Shown: positions 7,462 through 19,419 of the stretch, piece by piece | How positions within the stretch are numbered: the first letter of the stretch is position 1 | How the letters are laid out: every line of letters begins with the position of its first letter | Assembly (NCBI RefSeq): GCF_003346515.1 | Contig: NZ_QQNA01000009.1 | Coordinates: 1 to 64,000, forward strand | Direction: 5' to 3' | DNA length: 64,000 nt | Origin: Streptomyces corynorhini | Lineage (GTDB): Bacteria; Actinomycetota; Actinomycetes; Streptomycetales; Streptomycetaceae | Translations under genes and position numbers: made by a program | Notes under the pieces: model-generated | The model's database searches: none | Told to the model about the DNA's origin: nothing | What the model saw: only the letters and a program-made list of their open reading frames with translations

Positions 7462-10400
7462 TCATTGCGGAGTGGACGGAAGGTCGGTCCCCGGCTCCGG
7501 TGGCCGGGTGGCTGGGAATCGAGCGGCGAGCCAGTCGTGCACCGCTCGCGCGGCCGACCCGGCGTCGGCCTCCACGATGCTGAAGTGGTTGCCGGGCACC
7601 TCCTCGACCGCCATGGGAAACGGCAGAGTGCGTTCCCCGCTGTCGGCCGGGGCCCCTGCGGAGGTGTCCATTCCGGGCAGCGAGCCGGTGGCCTTGATCA
7701 TGAGGGTGGGCGCCCGGGTGGCGGCCGGTGTGAAGTCGGCGAACAGGCGCAGATACGTGCCCATCGCCGTCCAGCGGGTGTGGTCGATCCTGCCGAACAC
7801 CTCTTCCCTGCTGAACATGCCCTGGGTCAGGGCCGGTTGGATCAGCGGAAGCCCACTGTCGAGGAAGTACGTGTCCAGCAGCACCACGGCCGAGGGGCCG
7901 TGGCCCAGACGCTCCAGACGTGCCGCCACCGCGTTGGCCAGCCAGCCGCCGGAGGAGTAACCGGCCAGGGCGTACGCGGCACCGTCCGCGCACCGCGACA
8001 CCGCCCGCGCCTGCGACTCCACCATGACGTCGAAGTCGGCCGGCGGCAGCTCGCCCTCGACGAAACCGGGCACCTGGATCGCCGACACGTCGCGGGCACC
8101 GGCCAGGGCCGCGGAGAAGTGCGCGTACTGGAGGGGGCTCGACGACGCCCCGACACTGGGGAAGCAGATCAGGGCGGGCCGCTCGGGGCCGCTCGCCAGG
8201 CGGATCGGCTCCCTGAGCCGCGCTTCCTCGCTCACGGTGAACGCGGGCCGGAGCGTGGAGGCCACCATCAGGAACTCGTTCGCCTCGCCGATCCTGCCCT
8301 GCTGGCAAGCCTGCCGGTACAGGACGTCGATCGTGTCCACCGCCGCGGGCGGCGCCTCTTCCCGACCGGGCCGTGCGGCGCCCAGCAGTGTGTCGAGCCG
8401 CTCGGCCAGCTCCACCGGTGTACCGCTGTCGAACACGACCGTGGCCGGCAGCCGCAGGCCGGTCGCCTCGTTCAGCGCGTTGCGCAGTTCCACCGCCGTC
8501 AGCGAGTCGAATCCCGACTCCAGGAACGGCCGTGAGCCGTCCAGCTCCTCGGCCGTGGCATGGCCCAGCACGTCCGCCGCGCGCGCCAGGACCAGCTCCC
8601 GCAGGGCCTCGCCGCGCTCCTCCCCGCCGAGATCGGCCAGCCGCCTCCCGGCCGGTGCCGACGCCGACGCCTGTCGCGCGGCGGGCGCCAGCCCCCGCAG
8701 TACGGGGGGTACGTCCTCGGGTCCCGCCGCGCCCCGCAGTACGGCGGTGTCGAAGCGCATCGGTACGAGAGCCGGCTCCTCGCTTCCCAGAGCCGCGTCG
8801 AACAGCGCCAGCCCCTCCTCCGAGGAGAGGGCGACCGCCCCCGAGCGGGCGAGCCGGGCGAGCTGGTTCCTGTCCAGGGCGTCCGTCATCCCTCCGCCGT
8901 GTTGCTCCCACGGTCCCCAGGCCATCGAGACCGCGGGCAGCCCCGCGGCCCTGCGGTGCTGTGCCAGAGCGTCGAGGAACGCGTTCGCCGCCGCGTAGTT
9001 GCCCTGACCGGCCGCGCCCAGCACACCGGCCGCCGAGGAGAACAGCACGAAGCCCGTGAGGCCGGTGTCCCGGGTCAGCTCGTGCAGATGGACGGCGGAG
9101 TCCAGCTTGGCCCGCAGGACGGTGTCCACACGCCCGGGGGTCAGCGACGTGAGCACCCCGTCGTCGATCACCCCCGCCGTGTGCACCACCGTGCTCAGCG
9201 GATGCGCGGCCGGGATGTCCGCGAGGAGCCGGGCCAGCGCGTCGCGGTCGGCCACGTCGCAGGCGGCGAACGTGACCCGCGCGCCGAGTTCCGCCAGTTC
9301 CGCGGCCAACTCGGCGGTGCCCTCGGCCGCTTGACCGCGACGGCTCGCGAGCAGCAGGTGCCGCGCCCCGTGGCGTTCGGCCAGCCGCCGGGCGACCTGC
9401 CGTCCGAGCCCCCCGGTGCCACCGGTCACCAGTACGGTGCTCTCCGGGCCCAGAGCCGTACCCTGCGTGGTGCCGGGAACCGGCACGCGAACGAGGCGCG
9501 GCACGGAGAGCTTCCCCGCGCGGATCGCCACCTGCTCCTCGCCCGTGCGGAGGGCACCGGCCAGAGCCCGGAGCGACGCCTCCCGCCCGTCCACGTCGAT
9601 CAGCGCGAACCGCCCGGGGTGCTCCGTCTGCGCGGACCGCACCAGTCCCCACACGGGGGCCTGCGCGGGTGCGGGGACGTCCTCCCCGGCACGGGTGGCC
9701 ACCGCGCCACCGGTCAGGAAGGCCAGGCGTACCCCCGCGAAGCGGGGCTCGGCCAGCCAGAACCGGGCCGCGGCCAGTGCCTCGTGGACCGCGCGGCGCC
9801 CCGAGGCGGCGAGATCCCCGGCCCCGGGCCGCAGGCCCACGGCCAGTACCACCACCTCGGGTACCGGCTCGCCGGAGGTCACCGCGGCGCCCAGCTCCGG
9901 CAGTTGCCCGAACCGGCCGACCCGGACACCGGCGGATTCCAGCGCGGCCGCCACCGCGTCGCCGTCCGCGCCCACGACCGCGCAGTGCCGCGCCGCGGCC
10001 GTCCCGTCCCCCTGGGCCCGCGGCCAGTCGACCCGGAACAGCGCGTCGCGCCGGGCACCGCTCGCGGCCCGGATCCGCTCCCGCGACATGGGCCGCAGCG
10101 CGACCGCCCCTACGGAGATCACCGGCCGTCCCGTCTCGTCGGCGGCCTCCACCGCCACACCGCCGGAACCGGCCGGTGCCAGTCGGACACGCAGCGCGGA
10201 CGCGCCCGCACCGCGCGGCGTCACCCCGCTCCACGCGAACGGCACGGTGGCACCGCCCCCGCCGTCGATCAGGCCGCCCAGGCCGATGCCGTGCAGCGCG
10301 GCGTCCAGCAGCGCCGGGTGCAGGCCGAACCCACCGCCCGCAGCCGGATGTTCGGGCGGCAACGACACCTCGGCGAAGACCTCCTCACCGCGCCGCCAGG

Positions 10401-13400
10401 CCGCCCGCAGCCCCCGGAACACCGGCCCGTAGCCCAGGCCCGCGGCGGCCAGCTCCGCGTAGAGACCGGACACGTCGGCCTCGGCGGCGCCCTCCGGGGG
10501 CCACACGGCGAGCGACGGCGGCTCCTCATCGCCCGCGGAGCGCAGGAAGCCGAGCGCGTGCCGCGTCGGGGCCTCCAGCGTGGGAGCCTCCTCCGCCTGG
10601 GAGCTGACACTCACCGGGCGGCGTCCTGACCCATCCGGCGCGCCCACCAGCACCTGGACCCGCACGGCGCCGTCCTCGGCGAGGACCAGCGGGGCCTCCA
10701 GGGTGAGTTCCTCCACCCCCGGCAGACCGACCTCCCGGCCCGCGGACAGCGCCAGGTCCACCAGCGCCGCTCCCGGCACGACCGGCGCGCCGAGGACCGT
10801 GTGATCGGCGAGCCAGGGGTGGTCCGCCGCCGAGAGACGGCCGGTGAACAGGATCTCCTCGCCGCCCGGCAGCCCGACGGCGCCGTTGAGCACCGGGTGT
10901 TCCACCGCGCCCAGCCCGGCCGCCCGGGGCCGCGCCGCCGTCCCCTCGGACTCCGCGTCGAGCCACAGGCGCCGCCGCTGGAACGGATAGGTGGGCAGGT
11001 CCACCGGCCGGGGCGCCGTCGCGGAGAAGTACGTGCCCCAGTCGACCTGCGCGCCGTGCGCGTGCAGCCGGGACACGGCCGTGACCAGCGTCTGCGCGTC
11101 CGGCCTGCCCGCCCGCAGGGCCGCGGCGACGACCGCGCCGCCCTCGGACAGACAGCTCTCGGCCATCGGGGTGAGCGCCGCGTCGGGCCCCACCTCCAGG
11201 AACCCGCCGACCCCCTGGGCTTCGAGGGTCCGGACGGCGTCCAGGAAGCGCACCGTGCCCCGCGCGTGCCGGGCCCAGTAGTCGGGGGACCGCAGCTCCC
11301 GCTCCGTCAGCCGCTTCCCGGTCAGGGTCGACACCAGCGGGATCAGCGGCGGCCGGAAGTCCAGCCCCCCGGCGACCTCGCGGAAGTCCTCCAGCATCCC
11401 GTCCATGTGCGCGGAGTGGAAGGCGTGGCTCACCTGGAGCCGCCGCGTCTTGCGCCCGCGCGCCGCGAACCGCCGCGCGATCTCCTCGACGGCCGTCTCC
11501 GCACCGCTGACCACGACCGACGAGGGTCCGTTGACCGCCGCGCAGGCGGCCTCGCCCGGCACGTCCACGAGCAGCGACAGCACCTCGTCCTCGCTCGCCT
11601 GGACGGCCACCATCGCCCCGCCGGAGGGCATGTCCTGCATCAGCCGGCCGCGTTCCGTCACCAGGAACGCGGCGTCCTCCAGGGACAGGACGCCCGCGGC
11701 GTGTGCCGCGGCCAGCTCCCCGACCGAATGGCCGGCGAGGAAGTCCGGCCGCACGCCCCAGTGCTCCAGCAGCCGGAACAGCGCCACTTCGAAGGCGAAC
11801 AGCGCGGGCTGGGCGTACGCGGTCCTGTCGAGCAGACCGTCCGGCCCGCGATCGCCGTGGACGACTTCCTTCAGCGGACGGTCCAGATGCGCGTCCACCT
11901 GCTCCGACACCCTGTCCAGCGCGTCGGCGAACACGGGGAACGCCGCGTAGAGGGCCTGGCCCATCTCCCGGCGCTGGCTTCCCTGGCCGGTGAAGAGGAG
12001 GGCGAGCTTGGACGCCCGGCTCACCCCGCGCACCAGGCCCGGCGCGCTCCGGTCGCCCGCCAGGGCGTCCAGCGCGCGGCGCACCTGGTCCCGGTCCCGG
12101 CCGACCACCACGGCGCGATGGTCGAGCGTGGCCCGCCGGGTCAGCGACCAGGAGAGGTCGACCAGCCGTGCCCGTGGCCGCTCGTCCAGGTGCTCCAGCA
12201 GATCGCGGGCCTGGTCCCGGAGCGCCTGCGCGCCCTTGGCGGACAGCACCCACGGAAGGACGAGACCGTCGTCGGCGTCGCCCCGCGTATCCGTGGGCGG
12301 CTCCTCCTCGGGGGGTGCCTGTTCGAGGATGACGTGGGCGTTGGTGCCGCTGACTCCGAAGGAGGAGACTCCGGCGCGGCGTGGCCGGTCGTTCTCGGTG
12401 CCGGGCCACGGCCGGTCCTCGGTGAGGAGGCGGACGGCGCCGCTGGACCAGTCCACGTGGGGGGTGGGCTCGTCGACGTGCAGGGTCCTGGGCAGGAGGC
12501 CGTGCCGCATCGCCATCACCATCTTGATCACCCCGGCGACGCCCGCCGCCGCCTGGGTGTGGCCGATGTTGGACTTCACCGAGCCCAGCCACAGCGGCCG
12601 GTCCTCCGGGCGGTCCCGGCCGTACGTCGCGAGCACCGCCTGCGCCTCGATCGGGTCGCCGAGCCTGGTCCCGGTTCCGTGCGCCTCGACGGCGTCCACC
12701 TCGCCGGGGGAGAGCCGGGACTGGGCCAGGGCCTGCCGGATCACCCGCTGCTGGGACGGGCCGTTGGGCGCGGTCAGGCCGCTGCTCGCGCCGTCCTGGT
12801 TGACGGCGGAGCCGCGGACGAGGGCCAGGACCGGGTGGCCGTCGCGCCGCGCGTCCGACAGCCGTTCCAGTACGAGGACTCCGGCGCCCTCGCCCCAGCC
12901 GGTGCCGTCCGCCGCCCCGGCGAAGGACTTGCACCGGCCGTCCGCCGCCAGTCCGCCCTGCCGGGAGAACTCCACGAACACCCCGGGGGTGGACATCACC
13001 GTCACCCCGCCCGCCAGGGCCAGGGAGGACTCACCGGAACGCAGTGACTGGGCCGCCAGGTGCAGCGCCACCAGCGAGGAGGAACAGGCGGTGTCCACGG
13101 TCACCGCGGGTCCCTCCAGCCCGAAGGTGTAGGACAGGCGGCCGGACGCGACGCTGCCGGCGCTGCCGTTGCCGAGATACCCCTCCAGCGCCTCGGGCGC
13201 CTGCTGGAAGCGCCCGCCGTAGTCGCTGTACATCACCCCGAGGAAGACGCCCGTCCGGCTGCCGCGCAGACGGTCCGGCGCCAGGCGTGCCCGCTCGAAA
13301 CCCTCCCAGGCGACCTCCAGCAGCAGGCGCTGCTGCGGGTCCATGGCGAGCGCCTCGCGCGGGCTGATCCCGAAGAACTCGGGGTCGAACTCCGCGGAGT

Positions 13401-13701
13401 CGTAGAGGAATCCGCCCACTCCCGCGTGCGACTTCCCCGGCCCGTCGGCGTCGGAGCCCAGCAGCCGGTCGAGATCCCAGCCGCGGTCGGTCGGCAGCCC
13501 CGACAGTGTGTCGCGGCCCTCGGCGACCAACCGCCACAGGTCCTCTGGGCTCTTGGCGCCGCCGGGGAAGCGGCAGGCCATGCCGACCACCGCGATCGGC
13601 TCACGGGCGGCTGCCTCCACCTCCTCCAGACGCTGTCGGGTCTGCTGCCCCTCCGCGATCGCCCGCTTGAGGTACTCGCGGAGTTTGCTCTCATCCGTCA
13701 T
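7462..13701 (-). CDS. Type I PKS, extension module 6 and thioesterase (KS-AT-DH-KR-ACP-TE)
   Basis: The last PKS subunit, 2079 residues. Residues 1-33 are a coiled-coil docking segment ([12 protein letters not shown]). The KS (about 34-460) has active-site Cys206 in VDTACSSS. The AT has GHSVG and HAFH, the malonyl-CoA signature. The DH has [11 protein letters not shown] and a LLDAALH motif. The KR has TGGTGGLG, an IDD (B-type) motif and an intact Tyr. The ACP has ESGFDSL. The TE has GYSSGG with Ser near residue 1915 and a GNHFSIV His motif. The module adds a plain acetate unit and forms the C2=C3 alkene; the TE should close a 14-membered lactone onto the C13 hydroxyl. The ATG at 13701 follows GGAAGGAG. 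The KS is nearly identical in places to that of the previous gene. Confidence 0.95.
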   Translation of the reverse strand: MTDESKLREYLKRAIAEGQQTRQRLEEVEAAAREPIAVVGMACRFPGGAKSPEDLWRLVAEGRDTLSGLPTDRGWDLDRLLGSDADGPGKSHAGVGGFLYDSAEFDPEFFGISPREALAMDPQQRLLLEVAWEGFERARLAPDRLRGSRTGVFLGVMYSDYGGRFQQAPEALEGYLGNGSAGSVASGRLSYTFGLEGPAVTVDTACSSSLVALHLAAQSLRSGESSLALAGGVTVMSTPGVFVEFSRQGGLAADGRCKSFAGAADGTGWGEGAGVLVLERLSDARRDGHPVLALVRGSAVNQDGASSGLTAPNGPSQQRVIRQALAQSRLSPGEVDAVEAHGTGTRLGDPIEAQAVLATYGRDRPEDRPLWLGSVKSNIGHTQAAAGVAGVIKMVMAMRHGLLPRTLHVDEPTPHVDWSSGAVRLLTEDRPWPGTENDRPRRAGVSSFGVSGTNAHVILEQAPPEEEPPTDTRGDADDGLVLPWVLSAKGAQALRDQARDLLEHLDERPRARLVDLSWSLTRRATLDHRAVVVGRDRDQVRRALDALAGDRSAPGLVRGVSRASKLALLFTGQGSQRREMGQALYAAFPVFADALDRVSEQVDAHLDRPLKEVVHGDRGPDGLLDRTAYAQPALFAFEVALFRLLEHWGVRPDFLAGHSVGELAAAHAAGVLSLEDAAFLVTERGRLMQDMPSGGAMVAVQASEDEVLSLLVDVPGEAACAAVNGPSSVVVSGAETAVEEIARRFAARGRKTRRLQVSHAFHSAHMDGMLEDFREVAGGLDFRPPLIPLVSTLTGKRLTERELRSPDYWARHARGTVRFLDAVRTLEAQGVGGFLEVGPDAALTPMAESCLSEGGAVVAAALRAGRPDAQTLVTAVSRLHAHGAQVDWGTYFSATAPRPVDLPTYPFQRRRLWLDAESEGTAARPRAAGLGAVEHPVLNGAVGLPGGEEILFTGRLSAADHPWLADHTVLGAPVVPGAALVDLALSAGREVGLPGVEELTLEAPLVLAEDGAVRVQVLVGAPDGSGRRPVSVSSQAEEAPTLEAPTRHALGFLRSAGDEEPPSLAVWPPEGAAEADVSGLYAELAAAGLGYGPVFRGLRAAWRRGEEVFAEVSLPPEHPAAGGGFGLHPALLDAALHGIGLGGLIDGGGGATVPFAWSGVTPRGAGASALRVRLAPAGSGGVAVEAADETGRPVISVGAVALRPMSRERIRAASGARRDALFRVDWPRAQGDGTAAARHCAVVGADGDAVAAALESAGVRVGRFGQLPELGAAVTSGEPVPEVVVLAVGLRPGAGDLAASGRRAVHEALAAARFWLAEPRFAGVRLAFLTGGAVATRAGEDVPAPAQAPVWGLVRSAQTEHPGRFALIDVDGREASLRALAGALRTGEEQVAIRAGKLSVPRLVRVPVPGTTQGTALGPESTVLVTGGTGGLGRQVARRLAERHGARHLLLASRRGQAAEGTAELAAELAELGARVTFAACDVADRDALARLLADIPAAHPLSTVVHTAGVIDDGVLTSLTPGRVDTVLRAKLDSAVHLHELTRDTGLTGFVLFSSAAGVLGAAGQGNYAAANAFLDALAQHRRAAGLPAVSMAWGPWEQHGGGMTDALDRNQLARLARSGAVALSSEEGLALFDAALGSEEPALVPMRFDTAVLRGAAGPEDVPPVLRGLAPAARQASASAPAGRRLADLGGEERGEALRELVLARAADVLGHATAEELDGSRPFLESGFDSLTAVELRNALNEATGLRLPATVVFDSGTPVELAERLDTLLGAARPGREEAPPAAVDTIDVLYRQACQQGRIGEANEFLMVASTLRPAFTVSEEARLREPIRLASGPERPALICFPSVGASSSPLQYAHFSAALAGARDVSAIQVPGFVEGELPPADFDVMVESQARAVSRCADGAAYALAGYSSGGWLANAVAARLERLGHGPSAVVLLDTYFLDSGLPLIQPALTQGMFSREEVFGRIDHTRWTAMGTYLRLFADFTPAATRAPTLMIKATGSLPGMDTSAGAPADSGERTLPFPMAVEEVPGNHFSIVEADAGSAARAVHDWLAARFPATRPPEPGTDLPSTPQ

Positions 13702-13746
13702 GGTTCCACTCCTTCCGGACAGTCGGCCCGATGGCGCGTCGAGGCA

Positions 13747-16700
13747 TCACTGGAAACGGTTGTCCACCAGCGCGAAGAGTTCGTCGTCGCTCGCGGTGTC
13801 CAACGGGACGCCGCTCGCGGCTTCACCGGCTCCGGTCAGTTCGGCCAGCAGTTCCGACAGCTGTGCCACGGCCCGTTCCCGGATCTCCTCGCCCGGCCGC
13901 GTGGCACGCAACCCCCGCGCCAGCCGGTCCAGTCCGGCGACAACCGTCTCCGCGTCCCCGTCCCCGGCCGGGACCAGCAGGGTGCCGAGGTGACAGGCGA
14001 CGGCTCGCGGCGTGGGGTGGTCGAAGACGAGCGTGGCGGGCAGCCGCAGCCCGGAGGCGGCGGCGAGCCGGTTGCGCAGCTCGATCGCGGTCAGCGAGTC
14101 GAACCCCATCTCCAGGAAACCGCGGGTGTCCGCGACGGCGTCCGGGGAACGGTGTCCCAGCACCCGCGCCACCTCGGTGCAGACCAGCTCCAGCAACGTC
14201 CTCTCACGTTCGGTCTCGGACAGGGCCTCCAGCCCCTCGACAGCGGTCGGCGGACCGGTACCCGCGCCGAGGTCCGCGGGGGCCGCCGCCCTGCGTACGG
14301 CGGGGGCCGCCAGGGCGCGCAGTACCGGCGCGGCCGTGCCGGAACCGGCCCCCGCCCGCAGCGCGGCGACATCGATTCCCATGGGCGCCGCTACCGCCTC
14401 ACCCCCGGCCAGGGCCAGGTCGAACAGGCGCAGGCCCTCCCGCGACGACAGCGGGCGCATCCCGGAACGCGCGATCCTGGCCAGGTCCGCCTCGGTGAGG
14501 TGACCGGTCATCCCGCTCTCCTGCTCCCAGAAGCCCCAGGCCAGCGATACGGCGGGCAGGCCGGTGGCGCGGCGGCGCAGCGCCAGCGCGTCCAGGGCCG
14601 CGTTCGCCGCGGCGTACGCCCCCTGTCCTGCCGTTCCGAGAATCCCCGACGCCGAGGAGAAGAGCACGAACGCGGCCAGGTCCAGCCCCCGCGTCAAGGA
14701 GCCGAGGTGTTCCGCCGCGTCCACTTTCGTACGGACGACACGGTCCAGGCTCTCGGGGGTCATGGCGCTCACCACCGCGTCGTCCAATACCCCTGCGGCA
14801 TGCACGACGGCGGTCAGCGGCGCGCTCGCCGGTATCCGCTCCAGGACCGCGGCCAGGGCCTCCCGGTCGCCCACATCGCAGGCGGTGACCTCCGCGTCGG
14901 CGCCCAGCGCGGACAGCTCGGACACCAGCTCCGCCGCGCCCGGGGCCTCGGGGCCGCGACGGCCCACCAGCAGCAGCCGGTTCGCCCCGTGCCCGGTCAC
15001 CAGGTGACGGGCGACCAGACCGCCCAGCATTCCGGTGCCGCCGGTGACGAGCACGGTTCCGCCGGTGAACGGCCGCTCCGTGCCCGGCTGTTCACCGGGG
15101 TCCCCGGCCCTGGCCAGCCGGGGCAGCAGGGCCCTGCCGTCCCGTACGGCGACCTGGGGCTCCCCGGTGGCCAGCGCGTCGGACAGCTGCCGCGCCGAGG
15201 GGCGCGCGGTGTCCGTGTCCACCAGGACGAAACGGTCGGGATGCTCGGTCTGAGCGGTCCGCACCAGCCCCCAGACCGCCGCCTGCGCACTGTCCGGCAC
15301 GTCCCCGTCCCGCGCCGCCACCGCGTGCCGCGTCACCAGGACCAGGCGCGAGGAGGCGAGTCGGCCGTCCGAGAGGTGGGTCTGCACCGCGTTCAGCGCC
15401 CGCCGCGCGCTGGTGTGGACCGCTTCGGCACCAGCGTCGTCGGCGGTCGCGGCGGACGTGGCGGTCGCGGCGGACGTGGCGGACGTGGCGCAGAACAGCA
15501 CCACGGTCTCGGGCACGGGCCCGCCCGAGCCGAGGCTCTCGCGCAGCGCCTCCAGATCGTGGTGGTGCGCCACCCGGCCGCCCGGTTCCGCCGGGTCCTC
15601 GACGGCGGCGCCGGGGCCCACGAGGGCCCAACCGCCGTGCGCCGCGGACCGGTCGGCGGGCGCGGCGGGCGCGGCGGGCGCGGCGGGCCAGTCGAGCCGG
15701 AACAGGCCGTTGTCCCGGGCCGCGCGGGGGCGGGCCAGCCGCGCGGGGTCGACGGGCCGCAGGGCCAGTGACCCCACCGAGGCCACCGGGTTCCCGGCCG
15801 GGTCGGCGAGGGTGAGGGTGACGCCGTCCGTTCCCTCGGGGGACAGCCGGACCCGCAGCGCCGAGGCGCCCACCGCGTGCAGCGAGACGTTGTTCCACGC
15901 GAAGGGGAGCCGGACGCCCCGCCGGTCCGCCTGTTCGTCGTCGGGTCCCGCGCCGAGCAGGGCGACGGTCTGCAGGGCGGCGTCCAGCAGCGCGGGATGC
16001 AGGCCGAAGGCGGCCGCCTCCGCGCCGTGTTCCTCGCGCAGCCGCACCTCCGCGTAGATCACGTCCCCCAGCCGCCAGGCGGCACGCAGTCCCTGGAAGG
16101 CGGGCCCGTACCCGTACCCCTGGTCGGCCAGCCGGGCGTAGTGGCCGCTCACGTCGACGCCGACCGCCCCGGGCGGCGGCCACGGCCCGGTCTCCGGCGC
16201 GTCCGCGGGCTCGTCCTCGACGAGCACACCGGTCGCGTGCCGCGTCCACGGCTCGTCGTCGCTGGTCCTGGAATGCACGCTGACGGCCCAGCCCTCCGCC
16301 TCGCCACGGCTGTCGGCCAGCACCTGAAGGGTCAGCTCGCCGTCCTCGGGGAGAACCAGCGGAGCCTGGACGGTCAGCTCCCGCACCTGCCCGGCTCCCA
16401 GCAACTGCCCGGCGTGCGTGGCCAGTTCCAGAAACGCCGTGCCGGGCAGCAGGATCGTGCCGTGCACGGTGTGGTCGGCGAGCCACGGCTGCCCGCCGAC
16501 CGAGACGCGTCCGCTGAGCACCAGACCGTCCCCGGTCGCCGTGGCGACGGCCGCCGCCACGAGGGGGTGGCCGGCCGCGGTGAGGCCCGCCGCCGAGAGG
16601 TCCGCCTCCCCGCCGCGGTCGCGCAGCCAGTAGCTCTGCCGCTGGAAGGCGTACGTGGGCAGGTCCACCCGCCGCGCCCCGCCGCGCGCGAACAACGGCG

Positions 16701-19419
16701 CCCAGTCGACCGGAACACCGTGGGTGTGCAGCGTGCCCGCCGCCCGCAGGAAGCCGTCCTGCCCGCTGTCGTCGCGGCGCAGCGTACCGGTCACCAGGGC
16801 GCCGTCCGCCCCGGCGTCCTCCATCGTCTCCTGCACCGGCACGGTGAGAACCGGGTGCGGGCTGATCTCCAGGAAGACGTCCGCGCCGCCCGACGCCAGC
16901 TCCCGGGTCGCCTCGGCCAGCCGCACGGGCAGCCGCAGATTGCGGTACCAGTAGTCCGCCCGCAGATCCGCGGCCTCCAGGAGGCCGCCGGTCACCGTCG
17001 AACAGAAACGCACCCGGGCAGGGGCGGGCGAGATGCCGGCGAGCGCGTCCAGCAGTTCCTCGCGTATCTCCTCGACCTGGGGGGAGTGCGAGGCGTAGTC
17101 CACCGGGATGCGGCGTGCCCGCACCCCTTCGTCGGCGCACCTGGCCAGCAGACCGTCGAGGGCCTCCACCTCGCCCGACACCACCACCGAGGAGGGGCTG
17201 TTGACCGCCGCCACCGACAGACCGTCACCGCAGGACGCGACGAGGGACGCGGCCCGCTCCGCACCGAGCGCGACCGTGACCATGCCGCCTCGGCCGGCCA
17301 GGGCCCGCAACGCCCTGCTGCGTACGGCCACCACGCGGGCCGCGTCCTCCAGCGACAGGACACCCGCCACGCACGCCGCGGCGATCTCGCCCTGGGAGTG
17401 GCCCACCACCGTGTCCGGTGTCACCCCCACCGAACGCCACAGGGCCGTCAGCGACACCATCACCGCGAACAGCGCGGGCTGCACGATGTCCACGCGCGCC
17501 AGCCAGCTGTCGTCCCGCGCCCGCAGCACGTCGGGCAGCGACCAGTCCACGTGCGGCGCCAGGGCCGCCGCGCACTCCTCCATCGCCTCGCGGAACACCG
17601 GAGAGGAGTCCAGCAGGCCCGCCGCCATCCCGGCGAACTGCGAACCCTGCCCCGGGTAGACGAACACCGTTTTCCGCCGCCCCCCGGCCGCGGCGGCGCC
17701 CCGCCCGCCGGCCGACGGGGCGGCGGGGACCACCCGGGGGTTCTCCTCGCCCCGGGACAGGGCCGCGAGGCCCCGTACGAGTTCGTCCCTGCCCGAGCCG
17801 AGCACGACGGCGCGGTAGGGGAACACGGAGCGGGTCGTCGCGAGGGACAGACCGATGTCGGCGTCGCTCACCTCCGGGTGGGCGTCGGCGTACGCGCCCA
17901 ACCGCGCCGCCTGTTCGCGCAGGGCCCCCGGGCTCACCCCGGACACCGTCCACGGGAGCGCCGACGCGGCGACCGTGTCCGACGGCCCGTCCGGTGCGTC
18001 CGCTTCGCTGTCCGTACCGTCCCTGGGTGCCTGTTCGAGGATGACGTGGGCGTTGGTGCCGCTGACTCCGAAGGAGGAGACTCCGGCGCGGCGTGGCCGG
18101 TCGTTCTCGGTGCCGGGCCACGGCCGGTCCTCGGTGAGGAGGCGGACGGCGCCGCTGGACCAGTCCACGTGGGGGGTGGGCTCGTCGACGTGCAGGGTCC
18201 TGGGCAGTAGGCCGTGCCGCATCGCCATCACCATCTTGATCACCCCGGCCACCCCGGAGGCCGCCTGGGTGTGCGCGATGTTGGACTTCACCGAGCCCAG
18301 CCACAGCGGCCGGTCCTCCGGCCGCCCCTGCCCGTACGCCGCCAGCAGCGCCCGTGCCTCGATCGGGTCGCCCAGGGTGGTCCCGGTCCCGTGCGCCTCG
18401 ACCGCGTCCACGTCGGCGGGCGACAGCCGGGCACTGGCCAGCGTCTCCTCGATCAGCCGCTGCTGGGACGGGCCGTTGGGCGCGGTCAGCCCGTTCCCCG
18501 CGCCGCCGTGGTTGACGGCGGAGCCGCGGACGAGGGCCAGGACCGGGTGGCCGTTGCGCCGCGCGTCCGACAGCCGTTCCAGTACGAGGACTCCGGCGCC
18601 CTCGCCCCAGCCGGTGCCGTCCGCCGCCCCCGCGAAGGACTTGCACCGGCCGTCCGCCGCCAGCCCGCGCTGCCGGGAGAACTCCACGAAGGCGTTCGGG
18701 GTGGACATCACCGTCACCCCGCCCGCCAGGGCCAGGGAGCACTCACCGGCACGCAGCGCGCGACTCGCCTGGTGCAGGGCGACCAGCGAGGAGGAGCAAG
18801 CGGTGTCGATCGTCACCGCGGGGCCCGTCAGTCCGAGGACGTAGGAGGTGCGTCCGGCGGCCACGGCCGCGGTGCTGCCGGTCAGCCGGTAACCGGCCAC
18901 CTCGTCGCCGGTGTCGACCCGCGAGGGGAACGCGTACCCCTGGTGGGTCAGCCCGACGAAGACCCCGGACCTGCTCTCCCGCAGGGACAGCGGGTCGATG
19001 CCCGCCCGCTCCAGCGCCTCCCAGGTGATCTCCAGCCACAGCCGCTGCTGCGGGTCCATGGCGAGCGCCTCGCGCGGACTGATCCCGAAGAACTCCGCGT
19101 CGAAGCCCGCCGCGTCGTCGAGGAAGGCACCGGTGCGGACATAGCTCTTCCCCGGCCGCCCCGGCTCCGGGTCGTACAGGCCCTCCAGGTCCCAGTCGCG
19201 GTCGCGGGGGAGGCCGCCGACCGTGTCGGCCCCGTCGGCGACCAGGCTCCACAGCCCTTCCGGGGACTCGACGCCGCCGGGGAAACGGCAGCCCATGCCC
19301 ACGATCGCGAGGGGCTCGTACTCCTGCTGTTCGGTCTGGTCCAGACGCGCCCGGGTCTGACGCAGTTCGGTGGTGACGAGTTTCAGGTACTCGCGCAGTC
19401 TGTCCTCTGCCGTGGTCAC
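13747..19419 (-). CDS. Type I PKS, extension module 5 (KS-AT-DH-KR-ACP)
   Basis: A single-module subunit of 1890 residues. The N-terminal docking helix [13 protein letters not shown] resembles that of the next subunit. The KS nucleophile is Cys208. The AT carries GHSQG and YASH, the methylmalonyl-CoA signature. The DH has the canonical [11 protein letters not shown] and a LLDAALQ motif. The KR has TGGTGMLG and the LDD B-type motif, and the ACP has EMGFDSL. The module adds a propionate unit and leaves an alkene, giving the C4-methyl C4=C5 double bond. The GTG start at 19419 overlaps the previous stop by four bases (GTGA), which argues for translational coupling. A loop of Ala/Thr/Asp/Ser repeats lies between the DH and KR, encoded by low-complexity DNA near 15.4 kb. 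The C-terminal tail ends with the short acidic helix [14 protein letters not shown], likely the docking partner of module 6. Confidence 0.95.
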   Translation of the reverse strand: MTTAEDRLREYLKLVTTELRQTRARLDQTEQQEYEPLAIVGMGCRFPGGVESPEGLWSLVADGADTVGGLPRDRDWDLEGLYDPEPGRPGKSYVRTGAFLDDAAGFDAEFFGISPREALAMDPQQRLWLEITWEALERAGIDPLSLRESRSGVFVGLTHQGYAFPSRVDTGDEVAGYRLTGSTAAVAAGRTSYVLGLTGPAVTIDTACSSSLVALHQASRALRAGECSLALAGGVTVMSTPNAFVEFSRQRGLAADGRCKSFAGAADGTGWGEGAGVLVLERLSDARRNGHPVLALVRGSAVNHGGAGNGLTAPNGPSQQRLIEETLASARLSPADVDAVEAHGTGTTLGDPIEARALLAAYGQGRPEDRPLWLGSVKSNIAHTQAASGVAGVIKMVMAMRHGLLPRTLHVDEPTPHVDWSSGAVRLLTEDRPWPGTENDRPRRAGVSSFGVSGTNAHVILEQAPRDGTDSEADAPDGPSDTVAASALPWTVSGVSPGALREQAARLGAYADAHPEVSDADIGLSLATTRSVFPYRAVVLGSGRDELVRGLAALSRGEENPRVVPAAPSAGGRGAAAAGGRRKTVFVYPGQGSQFAGMAAGLLDSSPVFREAMEECAAALAPHVDWSLPDVLRARDDSWLARVDIVQPALFAVMVSLTALWRSVGVTPDTVVGHSQGEIAAACVAGVLSLEDAARVVAVRSRALRALAGRGGMVTVALGAERAASLVASCGDGLSVAAVNSPSSVVVSGEVEALDGLLARCADEGVRARRIPVDYASHSPQVEEIREELLDALAGISPAPARVRFCSTVTGGLLEAADLRADYWYRNLRLPVRLAEATRELASGGADVFLEISPHPVLTVPVQETMEDAGADGALVTGTLRRDDSGQDGFLRAAGTLHTHGVPVDWAPLFARGGARRVDLPTYAFQRQSYWLRDRGGEADLSAAGLTAAGHPLVAAAVATATGDGLVLSGRVSVGGQPWLADHTVHGTILLPGTAFLELATHAGQLLGAGQVRELTVQAPLVLPEDGELTLQVLADSRGEAEGWAVSVHSRTSDDEPWTRHATGVLVEDEPADAPETGPWPPPGAVGVDVSGHYARLADQGYGYGPAFQGLRAAWRLGDVIYAEVRLREEHGAEAAAFGLHPALLDAALQTVALLGAGPDDEQADRRGVRLPFAWNNVSLHAVGASALRVRLSPEGTDGVTLTLADPAGNPVASVGSLALRPVDPARLARPRAARDNGLFRLDWPAAPAAPAAPADRSAAHGGWALVGPGAAVEDPAEPGGRVAHHHDLEALRESLGSGGPVPETVVLFCATSATSAATATSAATADDAGAEAVHTSARRALNAVQTHLSDGRLASSRLVLVTRHAVAARDGDVPDSAQAAVWGLVRTAQTEHPDRFVLVDTDTARPSARQLSDALATGEPQVAVRDGRALLPRLARAGDPGEQPGTERPFTGGTVLVTGGTGMLGGLVARHLVTGHGANRLLLVGRRGPEAPGAAELVSELSALGADAEVTACDVGDREALAAVLERIPASAPLTAVVHAAGVLDDAVVSAMTPESLDRVVRTKVDAAEHLGSLTRGLDLAAFVLFSSASGILGTAGQGAYAAANAALDALALRRRATGLPAVSLAWGFWEQESGMTGHLTEADLARIARSGMRPLSSREGLRLFDLALAGGEAVAAPMGIDVAALRAGAGSGTAAPVLRALAAPAVRRAAAPADLGAGTGPPTAVEGLEALSETERERTLLELVCTEVARVLGHRSPDAVADTRGFLEMGFDSLTAIELRNRLAAASGLRLPATLVFDHPTPRAVACHLGTLLVPAGDGDAETVVAGLDRLARGLRATRPGEEIRERAVAQLSELLAELTGAGEAASGVPLDTASDDELFALVDNRFQ

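Noticed and set aside
15425..15492. Short tandem GC-rich repeats (GCGGACGTGGC-type), also near 15.65-15.69 kb
   Set aside because: They code for an Ala/Thr/Asp-rich linker and an Ala/Pro run between PKS domains and read as ordinary low-complexity linker DNA, not a separate element.
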